NCBI GenBank assembly: GCA_963854835.1 | Contig: OY978528.1 | Span: 54,036,508 to 54,100,507, forward strand | Reading direction: 5' to 3' | DNA length: 64,000 nucleotides | Origin: Megamerina dolium | Taxonomy: Eukaryota > Arthropoda > Insecta > Diptera > Megamerinidae | Shown: in pieces, positions 1 through 11,660 of the stretch | Layout: each line of letters begins with the position of its first letter | Position numbering within the stretch: position 1 is the first letter of the stretch | Made by a program: the position numbers and the translations under genes | The notes under the pieces: generated by a model | The model's database searches: none | What the model saw: only the letters and a program-made list of their open reading frames with translations | Told to the model about the DNA's origin: nothing

Positions 1-1215
1 CTTACCAGTAAACTTGTTTTCGCGTCGACCTGTTGTTCTTCCTTCAGGCAGAACTACTGATTTTACTGCCTGACACACTGCTTCAACCAGATCTGTTGTT
101 TCTGTTTCTAATTGGCGTACCCGTGGCATTGGTCGACACATGAAACTGGCGGCTTCAAACGTCAAGGCACTACTGACTGTTTCGGCATAAGTATTCCTGG
201 GTGACATGACTAGGGCACGCTTTGTCTCTCCATCACGTATGCCATCTATGAATGCCTCTATTTTTATTTTTTCGACGAACTCTTCCGAATTACCGGAGAA
301 CGCTAGATGACATAAGCGCTCAATATCGGAAGCGAATTCCTGAAGGCTCTCATTACTCCGTTGCACTCGCGATCTCAATTCCACTCGATGTAATTGATTC
401 TTGTATTCATTTCCATATTTTCGCTGGAGTGTGTCCATCAGTGACTGATAGCTACCACGATCTTTCTCTGGAATCATCTGTAACACCTCGGAAGCATTAC
501 CTTTTAATGCGACTATTAAAGCAGCAGTCTTGTCGCTATCATCCCATTGATTCTTCGAAGCTGTTGTCTCGAATTGAAGCTTGAAGATATTGAATGGCGT
601 GCTTCCGTCAAATGTTGGTGACTTTAGTTTGATTGTACTTGAATCTCTAATCACTGATGTGGCTGGTCCATTTATTTTTAGTTGATTGAGTTCGTGCTGT
701 AATTTCTCGAACTTATCTTCCCAGTCGTCGACATGTTCCTTCAGCTTATCATCCAAATCATCCACATGTTCTTTCAGTTCTGTGACTTTGTCATTAATAG
801 CTCCGGAAATTTCCTGAAATCTAATCTCAATTCCCTTTTGTAGTTTTTCGATGACATGTTCTTGACGAGCCGAATGTTCTTGAAGCTTGGAGTCAATTGT
901 TTTCTGGAATTCTCCCATAATGCTTTCTTGGCGAGACGCATTTTCTTGTAGCTGTTGTTGTTGCTGCAGCATCATGGTTTTCATGAAATCCATGAGTTGA
1001 CTACTCGAATCTATTTTGCTCTCTTCCTCAGCGTGCACAACTGCATGTATATCGTCTTCCTCAAAGAACTCATGTTCTTCTACATTAATTCCCTTAGCCT
1101 CCATGACTTTCCTCAGCCTCACCAGCAGTTCCGCCTTTGCACCTGATGACGATAGATTCATCTCTACCAACAGCTTTTTAAGCTGGTCCACTTTTAGTTG
1201 GTCAATTTTCACCAT
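1..1215 (-). CDS. Gag polyprotein with N-terminal SAP-like domain (partial, continues past the edge)
   Basis: Structural protein of an LTR retrotransposon, expected to form the particle that packages element RNA. The start ATG at 1215-1213 follows the primer-binding site by about 10 bases and the frame is open to base 1 (405 codons). Residues about 4-40 (VDQLKKLLVEMNLSSSGAKA) have the helix-loop-helix pattern of a SAP nucleic-acid-binding motif. Residues about 90-180 are coiled-coil-like and contain short repeats of KEHVDD. Residues about 205-330 match the retrotransposon Gag capsid-like region (tryptophan-containing QFETTASKNQWDDSDK, then a YGNEYKNQLHRVELRSR / SLQEFASDIERL pattern). A zinc knuckle, if present, would be beyond the edge. 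An N-terminal SAP in Gag is less usual than a bare capsid domain. Confidence 0.88.
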   Translation of the reverse strand, partial: MVKIDQLKVDQLKKLLVEMNLSSSGAKAELLVRLRKVMEAKGINVEEHEFFEEDDIHAVVHAEEESKIDSSSQLMDFMKTMMLQQQQQLQENASRQESIMGEFQKTIDSKLQEHSARQEHVIEKLQKGIEIRFQEISGAINDKVTELKEHVDDLDDKLKEHVDDWEDKFEKLQHELNQLKINGPATSVIRDSSTIKLKSPTFDGSTPFNIFKLQFETTASKNQWDDSDKTAALIVALKGNASEVLQMIPEKDRGSYQSLMDTLQRKYGNEYKNQLHRVELRSRVQRSNESLQEFASDIERLCHLAFSGNSEEFVEKIKIEAFIDGIRDGETKRALVMSPRNTYAETVSSALTFEAASFMCRPMPRVRQLETETTDLVEAVCQAVKSVVLPEGRTTGRRENKFTGK

Positions 1216-1224
1216 CTTTACAGA

Positions 1225-1242
1225 ATCCCACTTCTGACACCA
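1225..1242 (-). promoter_or_regulatory. primer-binding site (tRNA-primed, Leu-like)
   Basis: Minus-strand TGGTGTCAGAAGTGGGAT, two bases inside the LTR end. It starts with TGG, the complement of a tRNA 3' CCA. From memory it fits the 3' end of insect tRNA-Leu; the exact tRNA should be checked. Confidence 0.75.
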
Positions 1243-1244
1243 AT

Positions 1245-1682
1245 TGTTACGTTTTTATTCTGTGAACGTTTAATTCTATTTGAATTACCTTGTTCGATCA
1301 CTGGATTCTGTTAATGATAACTGCAACACTTATTTTATACAACTATATACAGCAACAATTTATTTAATAATCTCTATTTACAATCAACACTGTTTACAAT
1401 CAACTATTTACTATAACACTTAAATGTACCTGCAGCTTTTGCCTCTGTATCAATGTTTTAGCAATCACGTTCGGAATTAGATTGATTGTCAATTCTCAAC
1501 ACTGGCTCTATTTATACTCTGTTGGCAACACCCCAGAATCTTCCTTTATCGAGATTCTTCTCTTCCTTTCTCGTTGGCTTGTTCTGGTTATCGCTTATTT
1601 CTTTTTGTTGACATTCGTTCCGATGCTGCCAATAGAGTCAGTCACAATAGTGATGAGTAATCAACTATCGATACTCGTTACA
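1245..1682 (-). repeat. 5' long terminal repeat (438 bp)
   Basis: On the plus strand it begins TGTTACG and ends CGTTACA; read on the minus strand it is TGTAACG..CGTAACA, a near-perfect 7-bp terminal inverted repeat with TG..CA ends. It contains a TATA box and an AATAAA (minus strand, 1259-1254) near its inner end. Only one LTR is in the window, so the outer boundary rests on the terminal motif. Confidence 0.8.
1509..1516 (-). promoter_or_regulatory. LTR TATA box
   Basis: TATAAATA on the minus strand about 265 bp before the end of the LTR, in the position expected for the U3/R promoter of the retrotransposon. Confidence 0.6.
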
Positions 1683-3616
1683 ATACAATATTGAAATAAA
1701 AAATTTTGTAAATACGATTATCTATAATTTTAAAATATAATTATACAAAAAAATGTTATCAAATGATTTTTATTATCATAAGTATGTTAATAGTTAATAT
1801 TATCATATTTTATGTATATGTAATTATACATTGGTATACAATAATACTTAAAAAACTTGTATAATCTATAACATTTACTTTTTATTCATTTCTATGATTT
1901 TGCTTTTTTAACTTACGGTATGTAGATAAAAAAAAAGAAAAAAAAAATATATGAAAAAAAAAAAACGACGCTACTCTATACTCGATCAAGTCGCCACTCA
2001 ATTAAGTTTTGTATTTTTTAAGTGCAAGTATTTATTTACATACAAATCTACGTAAATAGTTACTTATACTGTACATACAGGTGCTTATGTATGAATAAGA
2101 TAATTTAAATGTCACCATCAAGGGCCAACAACATTTTATTGTGCTCTTTGCATAGCCGTGAATTTTGTAAGAATAAACTACCTTCACCCTTCCTTTTACT
2201 ATTTGCTATTAGTAAATGTGTAATCTCGTTGAAATCCATTTATTACCAATGCCATAAAAATTTTAAATATAACTACTTGAATAAACTGTCATAACATTTG
2301 ACTACCGTTATATATGTAGGCACAAACATACATATTTATATGAGTATGTATTTACATTTATTGCAAAATAAAACTTTATAATCAAATTATTAATCATGCA
2401 ATCATGTATATGAAGTGTTGTTGACTATAATTACAGTAATCTTAAATAACCCACACGCACATGAAGATTTGCGTTCATTTGCACACCTATGAAATTGACC
2501 TCCATCAAAAAACGCAAAAAAAAAAATTGGCTTATTTGTGACTATGAGTATATGTTGAGTCTAAGAACCTATCGTATAATTGAAACGATTAAAATTGTCA
2601 AATTGTGCATTTTAATTGTTTTATTATGATTTATATATTTATTATAGGATTTTAAATTGTTCATAATGTATTCTACATTCATACATGCTACATATGTACT
2701 TTATATGAATTGTTTTATTGAATAAAATATACTAGTACTTAATGGTCTGCTTACTACCTACCTACCTACCTATGCCATTATGCCAAACACGCTTTCATGT
2801 GACTTTTATTTAATTGTTTTGTATTGTTGTAATCGTTATTATTATTGTTGTTGTTGTTACTGTTATTGCACTCATATTTCAACAGAGTAGCCGATAGCAA
2901 AAACAAAAAAAGTGTGCAAAAAATATGTTATCATATTTGATTATTTTGTCATATGCGTTGGTTTACACACCATGCACCTATGTATATATTGTGCTTTTTA
3001 TTTGAGAGGTTCTCTAACCCAAGCTAATATTGTAGATTAGCTAGCTTATATTACTAATTGTAGGAGGGAGAGAGGGAGAGATATAATAAACATTCCTCAC
3101 TAAGTTATGTTATTGTTGTTGTAACAGCATACGGATCCCACATATATACTTTGTAAGGTGTGAATTAATTAGTATTGTTGTTGTTTGTTAATGACTGTGA
3201 TCGGGTCATCAAGCTCATGGTTCAAGTTCAAAAAGGTGGGCCTCGCTGGGCATGTAAACAGGTGTTCCCAGAACAAGAATTGCCAACGCAGCACTATAAA
3301 TATCTCACTAAGTTATGACATTGTTGAGTTAATGCTTCCATTTGGTAAATTATATTAATATGTATTTATTTTATATGTTTTGAAGTTGATTTTCTATATA
3401 TGTATATACACATTAAAAGAATACACTCTAAATCATATGTACATATGTATTGAAATGCATCGAAACATGTTATTTTGCTTTATCTACGACAATGTAATGT
3501 ACTTTTTATAAAATATAGAAAATTTAATAAAAACTAAGAATATTAATAAAAATCGAATGTGTTGGATTTTTTATGTATTATGTTTTTCATCTCCTTTCAA
3601 TTGTATCTGACCGTTT
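1683..3616. other. AT-rich intergenic DNA, no gene seen
   Basis: No convincing reading frame or RNA gene. Contains poly-A runs, a GA-rich patch near 3061-3082 and many TATG/ATAC microsatellite-like stretches. The right end probably includes the 3' UTR of the minus-strand zeta-COP gene. Confidence 0.6.
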
Positions 3617-4615
3617 TCACTTAAGTATGGACCATTTGAGTTGCTCACGCGCCGATTGTAAAACCTGCAATTGAAAGAATATAGTAAATAAAATGCTTCA
3701 AGTTATTCAATCATAATATCATTTCAATGTTTTATTGAACAAAAAGAAACACAAAATTTAATATGTACATAACATACATCTATTTAACGTTAAAAAAATA
3801 TTTAGCATTTAAATTAATAATTTAAGAATAAAAGAAGAAAATAACAACATTGTGATTTCCAATGTACATAAATTTAATAGAAACTGATTTTAGAAACAAT
3901 TAAGCTACCATACGAGAATTAGTATTTTGTGATTTGATAACACGCTAGCATGAGCATAAGAGAATGCAGTATGTGCATTACCAAAATAGCTCATTTATAG
4001 TGTTAGTTACCTGCGCGACGGTCTGTTCTCCAATAGGAATGTCCTCATTTCGCATGTCGACCCGTTTCACAACCGACAAAGGATCAGCATCCAGAATTAT
4101 GCTTAAATTAGGTATGGTTTTTTTTGATTTTTAAATAAATAATTTTTCATATGAATGAGTAATATATATTTACCCGCCATCACAAATTTCATCGAACGCC
4201 AACATAATAATTTCCAAATGATCCATTACTAAACGTTTCTCAACATTCTTCTTTAGAATTAGACTGATGGAGTCATACAGACAATTGAGTACTGACAATA
4301 AAATTAGCTCATTCTCATAGGCGCTGCCCATCACATAGAAGAACAAATCCACATTACTTTTGTATATGCATGTAAGTCCGTCCAACATTATAATCTCTGT
4401 ATTGGAGCGATGTGTCTTATTGAAGAGATTTTTCTCAAACGCCTTTTGTTCCTTTACCGTGGGCAATACGTTCTTATCGTAGTATTTCGCTAAAATGCGA
4501 TTCCCATCGTTATCCATTATACACATACCTTTGATGATATTCAATGAAGGCTCCTATATAAACACACATTTTTAATATTAATTAGATTTCGTGAAAAATA
4601 TGTTTAGTTTACCAT
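3617..4615 (-). CDS. zetaCOP: coatomer subunit zeta (zeta-COP), four coding exons
   Basis: Small longin-fold subunit of the COPI coat, which pairs with gamma-COP and acts at the Golgi in retrograde vesicle transport. Coding exons: 4615-4613 (only the initiator Met, donor GTAAAC), 4553-4174, 4101-4011 and 3664-3617; acceptors TATAG, TTAAG, TTGCAG and donors GTAAAT, GTAACT all fit. The spliced protein is 173 residues, close to the family's usual 175-180. It starts [20 protein letters not shown], continues with the [15 protein letters not shown] segment across the second junction and ends [15 protein letters not shown], all hallmark zeta-COP regions. The first intron sits directly after the ATG, so ORF finders start the protein too late. 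Neighbour: divergent coiled-coil gene 256 bp away. Confidence 0.95.
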
Positions 4616-4871
4616 TTTTGCTGTCGGTGTGGAAGATGAACAAATCTGACAACTTACACGTCAACTTATCTTTACAAGTGACATATGTCATTTCAATTTA
4701 CAAATTTGGAAAGAGCAAAATGCATGTCTTGCATGGTTCTTGTCTTTGCTGACTTTTCCAGACTATTGTGAACAGTTACTTAATTTGAATTTGAATTTTG
4801 TGAAAAACAAATTGTTTTATTTATTTTTTATTATATAGAACAGCAATATATTCAAATAATATTTATTAAAG
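4616..4871. promoter_or_regulatory. shared bidirectional promoter region of zeta-COP and the CCDC13-like gene
   Basis: Start codons of two divergent genes are 256 bp apart. No clear TATA box with correct spacing was recognised on either side; the layout is typical for constitutively expressed head-to-head gene pairs. 5' UTRs of both genes must fall here. Confidence 0.6.
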
Positions 4872-7062
4872 ATGGATGTAATACAAAAGCAAGATCGTGG
4901 CACAATTACCGAAAATACTAAAACGAAACGTTCTATACTGAAAAAGGAAACGGATACGAAAAAGTTGTTGGTAACAGATGCAACTACCGCCGCAGCTATT
5001 GAAAAGAAGAGAGAAGCGAAAAAACTAAAAAAGAAATTACTACAGGTTGCCGAACGGAATGAATCTTTGTCTAAGGCAATTAATGATAAAAATGCTGAAA
5101 TTGCCGATTTAAAACGATCCGTGCAATCGCTAAATGATGTACTCAATTCTGTACCCATTGATGAGTTGCGTTGTAATTCTTCCATTGCGAGTACAAAGAT
5201 TTTGGATTTAAGCAAGAAAAATCGTCAATTACGTGCAGAAGTGGAGCAAACCAAAAATCGTATTAGTAAGAAGGATATACAAATTCAAAAACTGCAACGT
5301 GAGATCAAGGCAATGGAGGAGAAATTTCAACAGGATACTGATATGATGCGTAAGGGAGTGAGTGCAAAAACACACATTTTTAAAGACTCTGTGCATGGTA
5401 CATATTTAATAAACTATATAATCACTTTTAGAATTTCACACCCATTGATGAAATGCAAAATAAGCTCAATTCTTTACAGCAGAGACTTTTTGAAAGTCGC
5501 AATAAGAATGTTGAGTTACAGAATCAACTGAAACTCGCTCAGAAATGTCTGCAACAAGAAGTGGGAGAAAATTTCAATCTAAACATATTAGCCTCTCAGG
5601 CATCACAATCACACTGGCGTGGTCGGGCCCAACAGATATTACATTTACAACAGAAAGTACACGAACTGAAGGAACGTCTTGAAAGCTATGAACATTTTAC
5701 AGCAGGCCGCATAAGCAGTTATCCATCTATAAGTGAACCAAATGCGGCGCCATTACAGGCAGAAATCCCTATTGAATCGATTAGTAGTAGCACGTCATTT
5801 GATCGTTTTGCGCCGAATGTGCGCAAATCAGAAATACAACATCGTGCCAAAGTGGAGGCATTAGAAAAAGAAATTGCATCTTTAAAAACACAATTGGAAG
5901 ATCAACGTGGCAAGATACTCGCCCTAAAGGTGCGAAATAAAACGCTCAACGACGACATGATACGATATAAGATGAAATCATCTACATTGGAGGAACAAAC
6001 CGATTTTGATGGCTTGAATTTGGCTACCATCAATGATAAAATGAATATACAAAAGTTTAAATATGAGAATCGTATCGAAGAATTAAATCGTGAGGTATCC
6101 ATTGTGAAGCGTCAATGTGAAGAAGCCGAGTACAGAGAGGAGGATATGCGTGGCAAATTGGAAAACCTTGAAAGTCTATTGGAGGAAAAGGAATTGTATA
6201 TCGAAGAACTAAATGGTATTATAAAGAAGCTTGAGACTGATTTAAAAGCGGTGTGTGGTGGATTTTTATTCTCTTGTCGTGAATTGCGTAAGGTTCGTAG
6301 TTGGGGTACTGTGAGTGAGAGGGTAATTTAATGTGATAACTGTATATTCTCCATAATTACAGGAGGAATTTGTAGCAATCTTAGATGCATTGGAATCGGA
6401 AAAGAATCAACTTGCCGAACATAATAAGACATTAAATGCACGTATCACACAGGAACGTACTAAAAATGAAAATCTGTCAGAACAGTTGTCCAAACAGAAA
6501 ATCCGTATTGTACGATTGGACGCAAAAATACGTAAATATATTAATACATGCATATACTGGCAATAATTTAATATCATTTATTGCAAATAGGTGAATTGGA
6601 AAGGGAGCTTGATATACAAACTGAACGTAAAAGGCGTACTCAACGTATTGCCGAATATGCCAACAGTGTTAGTTCAAATAATGGTTGTTTGGGTTCGTTT
6701 GTTTTTGAAAAATCATCCACAATAAGTATTGGTAGCAATTCATGTTTGGCGCTTAACAACGATGCAGAAATGTCATTGGCACAAGTAGCAGAATTAAAAC
6801 ACCAGTTAGTAAAATTATTTTTGTATTTTTTTTTGTCTCAATGATTTGCTTGTTTAGGCTTGAATTTGCCAGCGAAAAGATAATATTGCTTGAAGAGAAA
6901 ATTACACATTTAACAGAGGAGAAGGAAAATGATGCAAAAGCATTTGATGAGATTATTGCAAATTCGAAGAATATCATTCTTGATACAATCTTAAATGAAA
7001 AAACAAATATTATAAACCAGGGCAACAACAACAACAACGATGTAGGAAGTATCATGTCATAA
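4872..7062 (+). CDS. long coiled-coil protein, probably CCDC13-like, five exons
   Basis: Predicted exons: 4872-5357 (donor GTGAGT), 5432-about 6292 (donor uncertain: a weak GTTCGT at 6293 keeps the frame, GTGAGT at 6311 is an alternative), 6363-6531 (donor GTAAAT), 6591-6804 (donor GTTAGT), 6858-7062 (stop TAA). Phases match across every junction and give about 644 residues. The protein is nearly all charged coiled coil (long runs of K/E/R/Q with heptad leucines). The stretch QQEVGENFNLNILASQA followed by HWRGRAQQILHLQQKVHEL resembles the conserved core of CCDC13, a centriolar-satellite/cilium protein; that identification is from memory. If right, expression would be expected in ciliated sensory neurons and testis. 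Could instead be another centrosomal coiled-coil protein. Confidence 0.85.
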
Positions 7063-7285
7063 TTCAAAACGATATCTTTCGATCTCTAGTTATTCGCACC
7101 GTCAACTAAATTTATCATGAACATACATAATTTTAGTTACACTAGTTTATATATTGTGCTTTAGTGTAAAAAAAAAAAATTATATTTTTCATATGTATAT
7201 CAAATTAAACTCTAAATTCTATATGTATCTATTGATATATGCATCATATATATGCAAGTTCTTATGCATGTGTCCAAGATATGGA

Positions 7286-7291
7286 AATAAA
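7286..7291 (+). promoter_or_regulatory. polyadenylation signal AATAAA of the coiled-coil gene
   Basis: AATAAA about 225 bp after the stop codon, in a T-rich region; the nearest good signal on the plus strand. Confidence 0.5.
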
Positions 7292-10200
7292 ACATTTCTC
7301 ATTATAATTTTTTTTAACTAATATTTATTTATTGTTTTTCTTTCAAGTGATTATTACTGTTTTTGCCTTTTTATTTGTTTATTTGCTATGTATACAACGT
7401 TTTAAACGTTTATGTAGTAAATGTATATATGTATGAATGCACGATATACATATATGTAGGTATGTTATGTATGTAGTATACCTTGTATTGTTAACACAAA
7501 TAGTTATTTGAATTAGTCTCAGTACATTTCATTTCATTCTCATGTTTTAAATAAAATTCCTAAATAAAAAAATGCAGAAAGCTGCATGGAAAACATGTGC
7601 ATAAATACATTCGATTGGTTTAAGTTACCAAAAACTTCATTTGCTTTAGAATTTCATTTTTCTTTTTATGAAATATTAAACTCGACAAAAAGTTATATAG
7701 AAATACAGTACATTACAGATTCTGATTAAATGTCTCCTCAAAATGAATCAATATTTTTTGATAAATTATTCTACCATATGAATGGTACCTGTATATTGCT
7801 GAAAAGTGCCACAAATTTAACTAAAACCAATCTAATGCACATACGAACTCGTCATATATAAATGATATTTAATTTCAACTCAATAGTTATTGCTTTACGT
7901 ATAGAGCGCGTGTTTAGCTTGTTAGTTGTAATTATGGCGAGCCTGTTGAAAAATTCCTACTATATGAATTCGATGATTTTAATTAATTTAGTTAGGTAAT
8001 CTTATTGCTTTTTATTTTTTTACTTATGTATTATTGCCATTATGTGTATTATTGTAGTATGCAAGTAATTTAATATTATTTGAATTTTAAATGTTGATGC
8101 CACTATATACGGGTATACTTAATAATAATAATACGATATTTTAGTTTTGGCGAATAAGGTTACGTTAAAGTACATACTAGTTTCTTTCTATTCGTATTTA
8201 ATTGTCACAGAGGTTGTCAGAATAGTTTTATCGAAGGTGGTACAAAGAATAGCAATAATGAGCAATAAATATTTATATTTTACAAGATAAAATTATTTAT
8301 TTATTTAAAAATATAAATATTGTCATCCTTATTTCAGCAACAAAGACTTATAATAACCTCAATGGTATTGAATCGCGAGTAGAAAACTAGTAGTACGTGT
8401 AGCAATGCATTCATATTTTTTTCTGGATTATATAATATATGAATAGAAATCATTTGCATATTTTTAGGAGTCATTTGTTATGCAATTAATTCAGCAAATA
8501 AAAGGCACTTTAGGATTATACAGTGTACAATGTATATAAATTAATAGTACAGCTAAAAATAAAACCAAAAATAATAAACTACAAGTTATTATTAATATTA
8601 TTTTTTATTTATACATATAATATATTGTATATAAAACAGTAGATTTTTTTTTTAGTTTTTTAAACTAAACTAGTTGGGATTTTATTTCATTATATGTTTG
8701 CACTATACATGTATCGTACGTATATAATCTAAATATTTCAAATATATGTTGGTTTTTTTTTGTTTCATCATTTTGACTTTTAGACGGCTTAATAAAAAAT
8801 TCACAAGAAAATTACAAAATAAAACAAAACAAATTATGTATAATAATATTATGAATAGTGTAGCTAATAATTACAAAGTTAATAGAGAACATTAAATATG
8901 TTGGTATGCATTTTCAATTTCACTATATTGTACATCAATTATTAATTCTTTTTTTTTTTTTGTTTTTTGTTTTTAATGTAAATCATTTAATAATATATTT
9001 ATATGTTTGTATGTATGTAATATTTATAAAAAAAACAAAAATAAATAAATGCTGCTGCTGTCACTGTTGTCTGTACATATAGGTATGTAGTACATATGTG
9101 TGTCTCAACTGTGTGTGTATGTATACATACACACAACATATGTCAAAAGTGATGTTCCTTTATCGAAACTTCTTTTAATATAATATGTAATTATATTAGA
9201 ATGTATTTCTGGGTGAATATGAGGGACAATTTTGGAAATTTCCAATGCTCAAAATTCATTTGAGCCTGTTTTATTACACCTACGCTACTGATGGTATAAA
9301 ATTTGATCCGTTCTAATGTTCATATATATATATATAAATATTATCGCTCATTGATACTGCAATAACGAAACAACTAACAAAAAAATATGATTGTGAATTA
9401 AAATTGCGACGCAAGTATAATAAAATTGTCATTTTGTAAGGGTTTTGAAAAAAAAATCATTAGAGGTCGGTCATTCATTTGACCCCTCTGGCCAGGAACA
9501 GCTATGAAGTTTTCTTTTTTTTTTTGTCGATTTTCGGTTTAAAATGGAGAAAAATGTTTTGACACCTTTAATAATTGCTCATAAAACCTGGGTATTTATC
9601 CAAAGATTTTCTTCATCAATGTTTCATTAACTTTGTAGAAGAATGCAAAAAATACACATTTTTTTATGATTCCCAATTTATTGTTGGAAATAAAATAGAA
9701 AAAATATATCTAAAAAACATGAGAATTTTATAAATGTGATTTTCGAATTTAGGAGGCCCCAATCCATTAAAAGAATGGTTGGTAGATGATGAACTATGAC
9801 ATTATTGAAGTAAAAATTCAATGTGCATTCAAAGGATAGAGTGAATTTAAAGTTTCCGAATGGTGCTCAGGATGCTTCCTCCATCTATTAAAATATGTAC
9901 GATCAAATTTTAGCAACAATTTTACAATAAAAGTAACAACAACCGTAAAAAGTGCGACAATGATTCTCTGAAGATCTGTGCTGGATTTGTTTCACAAAAG
10001 TCAATGAGCTAACAAAAAGTTAGTTTTGCTGCTGATAAAACGAGGCCATTACACTATGATCCGGCCATATGAACGACAAGGTCAATGACCTCTGATGACC
10101 AGAGTTTGTCGACGGAACTATGTGCTGTAGTGTTGAACGTTTGATTGAGTTCATGAGACTAACCTTAGGTATCTAAACTGTATAAAAAATCATTGCTAGC

Positions 10201-11480
10201 GATAAAAGCAGCACTTGATAGCACTGAAAGCTGTCTAGAACGAGTGGCATGGAGTTACTTTGAACTACTTAAACCAAACGAAATGTATACGATTCGATTG
10301 GATATATAGCGGAATTAATAAAGCTGCCTTTCAGAATAGTTATTAAAAAAAAAATAATAATAACTGAGTTGTCCAGTGGCACTCTTAGCTCCAAAATCCA
10401 CAAAATTCAGTTATACCATTACTGCAGCAAAGGCGCGATATGTAGATTATATTAAGAAATTTTAACTATTGTTTTTACTTGTTTATTGTATATGGATGCA
10501 TACTATTTAGTAGTGTAGTTCAATTTATGAAAAAAAAAATGGCTAATTGCTAAATACTAGTTATTGGCTTTATTTCTCATATCTAATAATCATGTTGTTC
10601 ATTAGAAGCATTGGTTAATATACATTGTTTTTTTTTAATGTTTCTATAATTTTCATATATGTATGTATATTTTATATTTATTACATTTTATCGTACTCCA
10701 TTTATATATGTCTGTAGGCATATGTAAAAAATTGTTATATAAATTTTCATAGTGAATTCTCGTAGAAAGGATATACTATATAGTATATAGTAAATGTATG
10801 CATGTATATAAGTTTATGTATATTAGTTAATTGTTTTCTTAAACATTTTTTTTTAGTTAAATTCGTTTAATCAATCTTTTTGGAGTAATTGGCTTGGATT
10901 ACTTATCATTTTATTATCCTTCATTATGTACCAAGTGTCATAAGTATGCATGTGTGTCATCATTCTCATATCTATGCAATTTGAGATTGAATTGGAATTT
11001 TTTTAAAGAAATGCAATTGTTTCAACTGCACTGACTGCAATGTTTGCTATACACATAAATGCATACATACCATCTACGTGTATATGGTAATCCTTAGAAA
11101 ACATGATTGAAATGATAGTAAATATCTTGATCAAATTTTTGTTGCTGTGGCTCTTGATTACTACTATGCCTATGGTTATTATTATTATGATTATTATTAC
11201 TATTGCTGATGTAATTCTTATCAACAACAAGCATATCCCTATTGTTATGATGATTATTATGATGATGTTGATGATGATGATGATTGTGATGAGAATTATA
11301 ATGTTGATAGTTATTGTGATCATTGTAATCATTATTGTTATTGTTGCTGAAGCTGTAGCTGCTTTTGTTACCCGCTAGAAATATGTTCATTAATACAATT
11401 AATACAAGCATCAAATAAAATAGAAATACTAGAATTACAACAAGATGATGCCTACAACAACAATAATAACACATTCCCTA
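7292..11480. other. AT-rich non-coding DNA; right part probably the Lasp 3' UTR
   Basis: No reading frame with coding character. Mostly AT-rich with poly-A/T tracts and TATG-type simple repeats. The stretch 11100-11475, next to the Lasp stop codon, is full of ATT/ATG/GTT trinucleotide repeats and gives spurious Ile- or Asn/His-rich ORFs on both strands. The extent of the Lasp 3' UTR cannot be set from sequence alone. Confidence 0.55.
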
Positions 11481-11660
11481 TTATATAACTGCATGCTCGA
11501 CATAGTTAGCTGGCAGCATGCCAGTTTTACCGGTACGCTCCACACGACCTGTCATCCAGCCGGAATCGATTGAGTCCACTTCAAAAATGACATCACCCTC
11601 ACGGAAACTCACCTCATCGGTGTCTTGAGCTTCATAATCGTATAATGCACGATATATGCG
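11481..11660 (-). CDS. Lasp: Lasp last exon: SH3 domain
   Basis: Fifty-nine codons plus TAA. Acceptor TTCGCAG. Reads [20 protein letters not shown]... with the SH3 signature ALYDYEA, the GW pair (SGWMTG) and the closing [15 protein letters not shown]3 binds proline-rich partners; in Lasp it sits at the very C terminus, as here. Confidence 0.95.
   Translation of the reverse strand, partial: RIYRALYDYEAQDTDEVSFREGDVIFEVDSIDSGWMTGRVERTGKTGMLPANYVEHAVI

Larger units (their letters stand above)
1..1682 (-). mobile_element. Ty3/gypsy-like LTR retrotransposon, 5' end (5' LTR, PBS, start of gag)
   Basis: Minus-strand element cut by the left window edge. Reading leftwards there is a complete LTR with TG..CA ends, a primer-binding site two bases after it, and a long open Gag frame. 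The Gag frame is uninterrupted for 405 codons, so the copy may be young. The pol region and the 3' LTR lie outside the window, so LTR identity and target duplication cannot be checked. Gypsy-type assignment rests on the Gag central region and the PBS; it is family-level inference. Confidence 0.9.

Noticed and set aside
4817..5215. Minus-strand Ser/Phe-rich ORF
   Set aside because: Antisense of exon 1 of the coiled-coil gene.
11003..11474. Ile- and Asn/His-rich ORFs near the Lasp stop codon
   Set aside because: Low-complexity trinucleotide repeat DNA beyond the SH3 exon; no domain, and every frame is repetitive.
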